Translations under genes and position numbers: made by a program
In this document: one piece after another, positions 55,676-64,000 of the stretch
How positions within the stretch are numbered: position 1 is the first letter of the stretch
How the letters are laid out: every line of letters starts with the position of its first letter
Source: Agelaius tricolor
Taxonomy: Eukaryota > Chordata > Aves > Passeriformes > Icteridae
Reading direction: 5' to 3'
DNA length: 64,000 nucleotides
Assembly: GCA_023055355.1 (NCBI GenBank)
Contig: JALJCS010000029.1
Span: 5,456,001 to 5,520,000, forward strand
The notes under the pieces: model-generated
Database searches by the model: none
Told to the model about the DNA's origin: nothing
The model's input: only the letters and a program-made list of their open reading frames with translations

Positions 55676-56015
55676 TTGGGCACTGCCAGGGATCCAGGGG
55701 CAGCCACAGCTGCTCTGGGAATCCCATCCCAGCCCCTCCTCACCCTCCCAGCCAGGAATTCCTTCCCAAACTCCCACCTAACCCTAACCCTCTCTCAATA
55801 TTTCATCCCAAAATCCCATCTAAACCAGCACATGGAATCCTGGAATGGTTTGAGGGACCTCAAAGCCCAACCAGCCCCACCATGGCTCCCACACTTCCCA
55901 CTGTCCCAGGGTGTTCCAGCCTGGCCTTGGGCACTGCCAGGGATCCAGGGGCAGACACAGCTGCTCTGGGAGTCCCATCCCAGGGTCTCCTCACCCTCCA
56001 GGAATTCCTTCCCAA
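55676..56015 (-). mobile_element. Second CR1-tail tandem array, ~1.7 copies
   Basis: Same unit as at 52.4-53.4 kb, including the CAGGAATTCCTTCCCAAACT module and the CACCTAACCCTAACCCTCT variant, so it was very probably copied from that array 3 kb away. It begins abruptly at GGGCACTGCCAGGGATCC. Confidence 0.88.
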
Positions 56016-56044
56016 AAGGAATTGGCAGAGAATAGGCTGAGATT

Positions 56045-56192
56045 GGATATTCAGGAAGGAATCCTGGGTGGTGAGGCCGTGGCACAGGATGCCCAGAGGA
56101 GTTTTGGGCACCCAAAATATCCCAGGCCAGGCTGGACAGGGCTTGGAGCACTTTGGGATAGTGGAAGGTGGCCTTGGAAGATTCCATGACCT
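56045..56192 (+). mobile_element. CR1 LINE 3' fragment, forward, facing the previous array
   Basis: GATATTCAGGAAGGAATCCT, GGTGGTGAGGCCGTGGCACA, CCAGGCCAGGCTGGACAGGG, TGGGATAGTGGAAGGTGGCC. With 55.88-56.01 kb it forms a diverged inverted repeat of CR1 tails. Confidence 0.82.
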
Positions 56193-58011
56193 GATGAAGG
56201 CGACCATCCTCACCAGCAGCAGTGAGGCAGAAGCTGCAGACTGAATTTGTGGTTAAATATTTCCCCCAGGGCTGTCAGCAAGCACTGGAGCAAGATTTAA
56301 CCCAAATGAAAATCCTGTGGTGCTGCTGTAGTGGAGTTTTGGATGGAAAACCCGCTTGCATATTTTTAATTGCTGCCCTCGTGGAGGATAAATTGCAATA
56401 TTCTGGTGCATTTGCAGAATAGAGTAACCCAGAACCAACTCAGGGTTCCTCAGCAGGACAAGCAAATTTTGGGTGATGTTTGTAACTCTTGCTTTGAGAT
56501 TTAATGCAAATCTGAGCCATAGCAGAGAAGAATATTTAGCTTTTAATTCAGAACATCACGTGGCAAGTGAGTGGTATCTACCACAGCAAAAACTGTGGGG
56601 TTTTGAGGCACTCTCCAAACCTCCTCACCTTTTGATGCCATTCCTCAGAGCCAGCTCAGCTGGCTGATTTAGTGATGCCATAAAACAGGAGCCATCTCTG
56701 GTATTTACAGACTTGTTCTCGTGGTTCCCTGATGGTGCTTAAATCTCCTTACCCCTTGTGCCACCCTCTGAGAGTGTCAGACCATCACAGCCTGCTTCTT
56801 GTTGCTCTTTAAATCCAATTTTTTTTTTTTTTTTTGCTTTTTTTGCAAACCCAACAGCAGCCACTTCCCCTTTTCCCAGTAGTCCCCAAGCAGGGAGGAA
56901 GGCTGGCCACTGGCCAATTCATTTAAACCTCTGGAATAATAGTTTGCTCTCTAATGAATAGTCTGGCTTTAAATCTCTCCACTCAAGGGTGGTGGCACTC
57001 CTGAAGTTGACAGGTACTTATGAGACACTGAGGAAAGGTCATTTGTTGGGTGTTACTTTCATTGATCTGTCCAGAAAACCTCCTGGCCATTCCTCTGTGC
57101 TCCTTGAAGGCAATAAAAAGAGGCAAAAAGCGAGGCAGAAAATCCATTCATTTTTCTCATATTTGCTTCAGAAGCCACAAACAACCCATTTCAAGTCAGC
57201 AGTTTCCTATTTAAGCGTCACAGAATTCAACCTCACAGTTGGCATCACCTTATTCTGATTGGGGAAACTGAGGCACAGAACAGGGGGATTATTCTTCCCT
57301 GGCCACCAGGTGTTAATCCTGGGCTGGAATCTGGGAGCTCCTTGCTCTGGCTGGCAGAGAGCTGGAGGAACACCACTGCTGGGAGATTTATTGCTCATTT
57401 CATCCTTCTTCCCCCGCACCCATAAATCAAACGCTACCATTTTCTTCCTGAAGTTGGAGCTTAATGAACCTAAAAGCAATCTGAGGAAGTAGCACCAAAA
57501 CCTGGCTGTGCTGAAGCCCTGGTCCATTTACAAATGAGAACCCAGAGCATTGGTGAAGTTATTTTTACTGTAACTTGAGTTTACTTTCCATAGGAGTTGC
57601 CAGACCCATATTTCAAGGCCTGGCTTCTTGATGCCCAGGAGAATAAAGTGACTTTGACATCTCCTAAACCAGGCTGGGAGGGAATGGCTCCTACCTGGAT
57701 TAATGATGGTGATGCCTTAAGTTTTAGTTTTTCTATTTTTCAGGTTCTGTGCTGCTTTAGTGTGTGGGTCTGGGTTCACATCAGGGGATGCTGAGCTCTG
57801 GGCACAGAGCAGGGAGACAAAACAATTCCTGCTCCAGCTGGGCACCAAGGACAAATGATCCAAATCTCAGCCCAGGAGCACAAACCCCGTGGGCTGGAGA
57901 GAGAAAAACAAGGATGGGACTGCAGGGGCTAAAGCTGGAATGGGACAATGAACTGCAAGATGCAAATGGAGCAGAACTGATCCAAGGGAGAGACCCCGGG
58001 AGCGCTCGTGC
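56193..58011. other. Unique intergenic DNA
   Basis: No gene recognised. T-run at 56820-56835. Confidence 0.4.
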
Positions 58012-58315
58012 ATTTTGGGACCATTTTGGTTCCTCTTGGGTTCATTTTGGGACCATTTTGGTTCATCTTGGGTTCATTTTGTGACCATCTTGGGTTCATC
58101 TTGGGTTCATTTTGGGACCATCTTGGGTTCATTTTGGGACCATTTTGGTTCATCTTGGGTGCATTTTGGGACCATTTTGGTCCATCTTGGGTTCATTTTG
58201 GGACTATTTTGGGACCATTTTGGTTCATCTTGGGTTCATTTTGTGACCATTTTGGTTCATCTTGGGTTCACCTTGGGTTCATTTTGGGACCATCTTGGTT
58301 CATCTTGGGTGCAGC
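58012..58315. repeat. ~11-bp modular minisatellite, about 27 modules
   Basis: Modules ATTTTGGGACC, ATTTTGGTTC and ATCTTGGGTTC in varied order, usually as a ~32-bp triplet. Several frames are open on both strands (GFILG/WDHFGSS-type) because no module contains a stop. Confidence 0.95.
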
Positions 58316-58475
58316 CCTGGCTGGGCTCTTGTGCTGCCCAAGGTGCATCCATTGAGGCCTTTGAATAAATCCCTGCTTTATTCTTTAGCTCTGCCCAGCC
58401 TCTGCTCTAGGCCAGCCTTCTCAAGGCATCAATTGGACTCCACAGGCTTTTCCAACCTTAATGATTCTCTTAATG
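58316..58475 (+). mobile_element. CR1-like 3' remnant (about 58425-58470)
   Basis: AGGCTTTTCCAACCTTAATG followed by ATTCTCTTAATGATTATC resembles the terminal tail of an old CR1. The sequence before it is unique. Confidence 0.5.
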
Positions 58476-59744
58476 ATTATCTGCTTGCAGTGGACAAGAA
58501 TGGGTTTAAATCTCACCCTTTTTGCCCTAATTCTGAATTTTTCTGTATAAAATTTTAGTGTTTGGAGGAGATAAACATGATCAGTGTTTGTGCAGGGCTC
58601 TCAGCATCCGTTTCTTGTGGATGTGGAGCTCCAGCTCACAAATCACTGGAATTCTTCTTGAAAAGCTGAATTTGTGTGAGAAGAGGGTGGTGAGCTGTTA
58701 AAAATTAGGCCCTTCAGAATGAAAAATTAATAAAAAAATCCTTTATCAAGACAAGTCCCCACAGCAGAGAGATCTGTGGATCTTGGGAGAGGACCTTGGC
58801 ACAGAAGATCTGGAAATTGGGGTGGGAAAAGGGGGAAAAAAGGGTTTTGGCATTGTAGGGTGAAAGCTGAAGTCAGAGAGAGGAGGAAGGTGTGTGAGGA
58901 GCCGCAGGTGAAGCTGGCAAGGCTGAATGCCAAGGATAAGGCAGGAGAAAGCTCCTGGAGCTGTGGCAGAGCAGGGCCTGGCAGGAACAGGACATTTCCC
59001 ACCGCAGGGCAGCCCAAGGTGGGACCTCCAGCCCAGGGCCTTGTTCTGTGCCTGAATTCCTGCCCCCAGGACATGGTGAAGGGAGGAATGAAGTCAAGCA
59101 TGGGCCACCACCATCCCTTGGCTGATATTTAACATTTTAAACCTTTAAAAGTGAAGGGAAGTGTGCAGGAGCAGCTCTTAAAGAGGAAGGAGCAGTCCCC
59201 AGTGATGCACTCTGTGCATCCTCCATGAATTCTGTTCAGAGTGATCCCAGCAAAAATGAGCTTAGGCTGGAAAAAAAAAAAAATCTGGATTGATGTTTTC
59301 CAGTTGATTTTCCAGCCCTAATTGCTCCTTCTCTCCACTTTTTGCTTGGTTTTGTGGCAGTCAAGGACGGCAGAGCGTGATCAGAAGCAAAATAATGCCT
59401 GGTTTGGGTTTTGCTGGGTTTGCTTCCTAGAGGACCAAACCTTCTGTGTTATCCCTGTCTGACAGAGGGGAGTGGAGGACTGGGGAAAGGAGGTCACCCA
59501 ACAAAACGAGGGTGTAGCCAAAAGTGACAGCAAAATCTGCTCCTGATGGAGGGGAATTGGTCAGACTGGAGCGTTGTGTTTTCTCCAGGGTACAGGATGG
59601 AAAATCTGCTTCAGAAATGGGGCACTCTGTGCATCAGACAAGGTTATTTGGTAAAGAAACAAAGTGTTGCTCCAAACGTGACTGGAGTCACTGGAATTCC
59701 TTCCATGGGAGCAAATCTTTGTTTAACAGGGCTGGAAAGAGGCA
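58476..59744. other. Unique intergenic DNA
   Basis: No gene recognised. A-run at 59271-59283. Confidence 0.4.
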
Positions 59745-60018
59745 GGAAAACACCCCAGGAGCTGTTTCGCACCTCAGGCTCTGCAATAAATACTCCTCAC
59801 TTGGACCATGGTCAGCTGTTGGATTCCCATGTGGAAAATGGTCCCTGTTGGTGGTGAAGAGGTGCAAGACTCCCATTTTTTTGGAAAACACCCCAGGAGC
59901 TGTTTCCCACCTCAAGCTCTGCAATAATTATTCCTCACTCAGAGCACGGTGAGCTGTTGGATTCCCATGTGGAAAATGGTCCCTGTTGGTGATGAAGAGG
60001 TGCAAGGCTCCCATTTTT
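59745..60018. repeat. 138-bp tandem duplication
   Basis: GGAAAACACCCCAGGAGCTG starts at 59745 and 59883. The copies share GTGGAAAATGGTCCCTGTTG and GATTCCCATG and differ at roughly a dozen positions. 138 bp is 46 codons, so a frame passes through both copies. Confidence 0.94.
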
Positions 60019-60479
60019 TAACTCTCTGATCTCTACACGTCCCTGAATTCTTTCACGAGTCAATTCACTTCTGTTTGGAGGAGGAAAAAGCAAGGAAAAA
60101 ATGGAGGTAAATTGCAGCAACAAAAGTGAAAGAGAGAGGAAGCAGAAGGTATTTACTTCTCACCTGCTACAAATTACCCTGCAGCAGAAAGCAGGGAGGA
60201 GGAGGAGGAGGAGGAGTGGGATGGTGCAGAACAAAAGGCTTTTCTGCCTCAAAATGCACCAAGGTGGGAGCTCTGCGTTTCTCAGGAGTTTGGTTTCAGC
60301 AGCCAGACACATCCTTGGGAAGGGCTGGCCCAGGGCTCTGGGGGCTCTTTTTGCTCCCTAATGACACTCAGGCTTTGTCCCCTGGCTGGGCAGAGTTTGG
60401 CTTGCAGGCTAAAGTTACAGTTGGAGCAGAACTCGTTCCATATTGGCCTGTTTGATCCTGGGAGAAGGGGAAAAATCTG
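60019..60479. other. Unique DNA with a (GGA)n run
   Basis: GGAGGAGGAGGAGGAGGAG at 60196-60215. No gene seen. Confidence 0.5.
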
Positions 60480-60760
60480 CTCAATGCGGTTCTCATTAGC
60501 CAAAAAAGCTGTAACATGCTGGAGTCATTAGTAGTTTGTTGATTGAGTTAACCGTGCAAGGCGGGCTGCAATTGATCATCTGCATTCTCATTAAATATGC
60601 TGCAGTCTCGGGGAGGTTGTTATGGAACTGCTTGGAAGGCAGGCAGGAAGAATCTTGGTTTCAGCCCAGAGCACCAGTTTTAAAATCTCTTTTGACTTCA
60701 GGCTCGAAGTGCATAATTAATGTCAGAGATGGGACTGAGGTGTGACATAAAAATAATCTT
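60480..60760. promoter_or_regulatory. Candidate conserved non-coding element
   Basis: Non-repetitive block with many homeodomain/POU/Wnt-responsive-looking words: TTCTCATTAGCC, TCATTAGTAG, GATTGAGTTAACCG, CAATTGATCATCTGCATTCT, CATTAAATATGC. No coding signature. Assigned only on composition. Confidence 0.28.
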
Positions 60761-61453
60761 TCACTGGAGTGTAACTGGGCAGGGTCGTGTTTCAGCTTGA
60801 AACAGGGAGGGAGATGGAGGCTGAAACTTGAATCCAAATTTAAACTTTCTTAGTGCTGCAAGAGGGAAGTGGTGAGGGATCTGTGGCTGCAGGATTTCCA
60901 CTTGGCCCTGTCTAGTAGGTATTTGAAGGAAGGAAGTGTTGCTGTGCTTCATTTAAAGATAATGAGGTCTAATAAACCCTAACCAAAAGTCAAATTCACT
61001 TCATCTTTGCCTTGCTCATAAGCGAGTCAATAAGTGAAAAAGATCTGTATAGAGAGAGGTGATAGAATTTCACTTTCAAGAAATGGGTGAACAAGAGTTG
61101 CTGAAGAGTGTTACCTTGAAAATATCTCATGATCACTTTAAACCTTGTCTATGTCTTTCAGCTTTTGAAATGCTGAAGATCACATCTTGAGGGAATTTGT
61201 TGGAGCCTTTGAAGTATTTTTATGTTAGGCCCCTATGGCAGAAGATTGTACAGATCAAGAAAGTACCGAGTAGATTTATTCACAGAAAATGCATTTAAAT
61301 TACCCAGCTATAGGGGCTCACATTCTTCATTTATAGCCTGGTGTCTGGGCTCTGAAATCCTCCCAAGAACTGAGGTCATAGGATTGGAAAATGAGCTTCT
61401 GTACACCATCCTTGTGGCCTTTGGATGTAATGGAGTCTGCACTGCGTGGTAAA
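60761..61453. other. Unique DNA, possibly containing an ancient repeat
   Basis: The sequence from about 61140 onward runs without a break into an old CR1 segment, so part of it may be old LINE sequence. A plus-strand 76-codon frame (61222-61452) has no signature I recognise. Confidence 0.35.
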
Positions 61454-61560
61454 TTGGACGGAATTCAGAGAAGAGCAACAAAAACAATTAAGGGAGGAGA
61501 GGAACTGACTTACATGGAAAGATTAAAGCGTTACAAATTTGTGGCTTGGTGAAGCAGAGA
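61454..61560 (+). mobile_element. Ancient CR1-type LINE fragment
   Basis: GAATTCAGAGAAGAGCAACA, AAAACAATTAAGGGAGGAGA and CATGGAAAGATTAAAG follow the order of the CR1/L3-type 3' region that encodes the LINE tail. Strongly diverged. Confidence 0.6.
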
Positions 61561-61678
61561 CTACTGCGAGTGGTTGGAAGTTTCTGGAGACAGGAATGCA
61601 GCTTCAAAAATCCCTGCTCTTGTCTGAACATGGTTTTGTTTGTGTGTTTGTTTTAAAGGAAAATCTTTTCTGAGCAAT

Positions 61679-61744
61679 ATCCTCATCTGGTGTAACTTAC
61701 CCCAGTGCCAGTGAAAACAATGGAGCTGGGAGATCTGGGCCAAA
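61679..61744 (+). repeat. Ancient palindromic sauropsid repeat, half-site
   Basis: TCCTCATCTGGTGTAACTTA, CAGTGCCAGTGAAAACAATG and GAGCT resemble one half of an old short palindromic element common in reptile and bird genomes (core: CTGGTGTAAAT and GTCAATGGAGCTA). Recognised by memory of the motif, not by search. Confidence 0.4.
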
Positions 61745-62112
61745 TTATACTGTCTAAAAATGTGGCCCTTGCACTCTTTTAAAGCTGGCACAGCAGGGGT
61801 GGAAGTGGTAGTTTAGGGAGGCAAATGGTGTTTTAACTCCTGCAAGGTAACTCCTGGTTAAATGGGGGTTAAATGTGGAAGATTTTCGGATATCTTCCTT
61901 CCATAGCACCTCTGCAAAATGCTGCCTAGAGCCACCAAGCTTAAAACATTTAGTTCCTCAGCTGAAATTTGGCAAATAATGGGGCAGAGAGGGCATTTCT
62001 GTTACCATGCTCTTGCAGAAACACAGGCAGCTTTTGAAATAGCAGAGAAAAGTCTGAAACAGCCCCAGAAAATGTGGGGTGAAGTTCTGAGGGGCTGCAG
62101 GTGTAACCCAGC
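61745..62112. other. Unique spacer
   Basis: Nothing recognisable. Confidence 0.4.
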
Positions 62113-62897
62113 CTGGGGAGCAGTCCATGAGTAGCCAGGCCCTGAGTGGAGCAGTCTGTGAGTAACCAGGCCCTGAGTGGAGCAGTCCATGAGTAGCCAG
62201 GCCCTGAGTGGAGCAGTCCATGAGTAACCAGGCCCTGATTGGAGCAGTCCATGAGTAACCAGGCCCTGAGTGGAGCAGTCCATGAGTAGCCAGGCTTTGA
62301 GGGGAGCAGTCCATGAGTAACCAGGCCCTGAGTGGAGCAGTCCTTGAGTAGCCAGGCCCTGAGTGGAGCAGTCCTTGAGTAGCCAGGCCCTGAGTGGAGC
62401 AGTCCTTGAGTAGCCAGGCCCTGAGTGGCGCAGTCCATGAGTAACCAGGCTTTGAGGGGAGCAGTCCATGAGTAGCCAGGCTTTGAGGGGAGCAGTCCAT
62501 GGGTAACCAGGCCCTGAGTGGAGCAGTCTGTGAGCAGCCAGGCACTGAGTGGAGCAGTCCATGAGTAACCAGGCCCTGAGTGGAGCAGTCCATGAGTAGC
62601 CAGGCCCTGAGTGGAGCAGTCCATGAGTAACCAGGCCCTGAGTGGAGCAGTCCATGAGTACCCAAGCACTGAGTGGAGCAGTCCATGAGTAACCAGGCCC
62701 TGAGTGGAGCAGTCCATGAGTAGCCAGGCCCTGATTGGAGCAGTCCATGAGTAACCAGGCCCTGAGTGGAGCAGTCCTTGAGTAGCCAGGCCCTGAGTGG
62801 AGCAGTCCATGAGTAACAAGGCCCTGAGTGGAGCAGTCCATGAGTAGCCAGGCCCTGAGTGGAGCAGTCCATGAGTAGCCAGGCCCTGAGTGGAGCT
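62113..62897. repeat. 31-bp minisatellite, about 25 copies
   Basis: Unit GAGTGGAGCAGTCCATGAGT followed by AACCAGGCCCT, with an alternating AACC/AGCC variant and less common CTTTGAGGG, CCTTGAG and CTGTGAG versions. 31 is not a multiple of 3, so three units (93 bp) make 31 codons and two minus-strand frames remain open for more than 300 codons. Not genes. Confidence 0.97.
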
Positions 62898-63564
62898 GGC
62901 TGGGGCAGGCACAGCCTGGCAGCTCAGGCTGGCAGCCCCAGGAGCCCAGAGTCCTGTCCCTGCTCAGGGGATTTGGGGTGCAGGCTGCCCTGCACACACA
63001 AGGCACAGATTGTTCACAGGGATTGAGTCACAGTGAGGCTGAGCAATTAAAAACGGGGGCTGGCCCTGAGGAAAATGAAGTGTGAAGCCCCTTGGACTGA
63101 GAAACAGCCTCAGAAGGGAAGTGGTGGAGGCTCTGGTGCTTGGGAAGAGGGATTTGTCCTGAGGATGGAGTGTTAATGGAGGCATGGTGGCCAAATTTGA
63201 AGCCAGAGGTTAATCCCTGGCTGCCTCCCCTGCTCCCTGTTCCAGCTGGGCAGGGAGAGATCCCATCCCAGGGCTGGAGCCTGCTCAGCTTGGCTGCACA
63301 GGGAGCTGAGAGGCTGCCACTTTTCCCAGAAGTAATTGCTTTTATGGGGTGGCTGAAGCTGCCAGGGAGCAGCAGGAGGAGGTGGAAAGGTGGCAGCTCC
63401 TGCGTGGAAGTTACTACAAATATCAGTTTCCTTTGTAAGCCATGGTCTTCACTGAGGGGTGAAAGGGGCCAAACCTCTGTGATAAGGGCTAATTTTGAGA
63501 ACTAAAACTGCAAAACCCTAAAGAACCCGTGGAGATTGTGTTGCTGTTATCTCCATCGTGATTC
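62898..63564. other. Unique intergenic DNA
   Basis: No gene recognised. Confidence 0.4.
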
Positions 63565-64000
63565 CTTTGGGTCAGGAGTGGGGAGCAGTGACTGCCCCAA
63601 TCCATTCCTGCCCATCCCTGTGCTGCCCAGCTCACTGGGTGATCAGTGACTGCCCCATTCCTGCCATCCCAGCTCAGTGGGGAGCAGTGGCTGCCCCATC
63701 TCTGCCCATCCCATTCCTGCCCATCCCAGTTCTATCCAGGTCAGTGGGGAGTAGGAAGGAGCAGTGACTGCCCCATTTCTCTCATCCCAGTGCTGCCCAA
63801 CTCACTGGGTGAGCAGTGAGTGCCCCATTCCTGCCCATCCCAGTGCTGCCCATCCCAGTGCTGCCCATCCCAGTGCTGCCCAGTTCATTGGGGAGCAGGG
63901 AGGAACAGTGACTGCCCCATCCATTCCTGCCCATCCCATTCCTGCCCATCCCAGCTCACTGGGTGAGCAGTGAGTGCCCCATTCCTGCCCATACCAGCTC
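63565..64000. repeat. Degenerate minisatellite running off the window
   Basis: Irregular modules GCCCATCCCAGTGCTGCCCA, CTCACTGGGTGAGCAGTGA and CTGCCCCATTCCT repeat to the end of the sequence. A sub-array of CAGTGCTGCCCATCC lies at 63840-63880. Its right boundary is not in the window. Confidence 0.9.

Overview
This window looks like non-coding, repeat-rich DNA from a bird, most likely a songbird. The evidence is many 3' ends of CR1 LINEs, LTR fragments of a type I know from passerine genomes (diverged A/T arrays inside the LTR), and very many micro- and minisatellites. The only protein-coding sequence I can support is at the extreme left edge: on the minus strand, the first coding exon of UBASH3B (STS-1), ending in a GTGAGT donor at 132-127. 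The rest of that gene lies to the left of the window. UBASH3B is on human 11q24, which corresponds to chicken microchromosome 24, and the density of GC-rich minisatellites fits a microchromosome. Everything to the right is 5' flanking intergenic DNA. In mammals the next locus upstream is the divergently transcribed MIR100HG / miR-100 / let-7a-2 / miR-125b-1 host gene. I looked by eye for those three mature miRNAs on both strands and did not find them.

Layout. 0-0.55 kb: CpG-rich UBASH3B promoter and exon 1. 0.55-2.05 kb: low-complexity DNA, a 342-bp pure pyrimidine tract and about 720 bp of CCATC repeats, G-quadruplex-prone on the minus strand. 2-8.9 kb: CR1, A/T arrays and unique DNA. 8.9-10.3 kb: a ~363-bp tandem repeat. 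12.9-16.3 kb: a 24-bp minisatellite, a compound direct/inverted duplication and a ~210-bp tandem repeat. 16.95-18.1 kb: LTR plus CR1. 18.9-23.2 kb: a dense run of minisatellites (84, 18, ~38 and ~62 bp units). 23.2-31.7 kb: mostly unique DNA with enhancer-like composition, a 106-bp-arm inverted repeat, a strong hairpin and a TATA-like promoter motif. 33-41.4 kb: A/T arrays, ~115-bp and 315-bp tandem repeats, 30/40-bp and 47-bp minisatellites and a composite of three truncated LTRs. 41.4-52.4 kb: mainly unique DNA with a ~213-bp tandem repeat and one candidate small exon. 52.4-56.2 kb: tandem arrays made of CR1 3' tails. 56.2-64 kb: unique DNA, ancient repeats and three further minisatellites.

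There is no operon-like or multi-gene system here. Many long open frames exist on both strands, but they lie in tandem repeats whose unit is a multiple of three, or which lack stops in several frames, and I do not call them genes. The observations most worth a second look are the template-switch-like rearrangement at 14.2-15.2 kb, the nested inverted repeat and hairpin at 25-26 kb, the CR1-tail arrays at 52.4-56 kb, and the triplex/G-quadruplex-prone DNA just upstream of UBASH3B. All identities, copy counts and boundaries were read by eye and are approximate.
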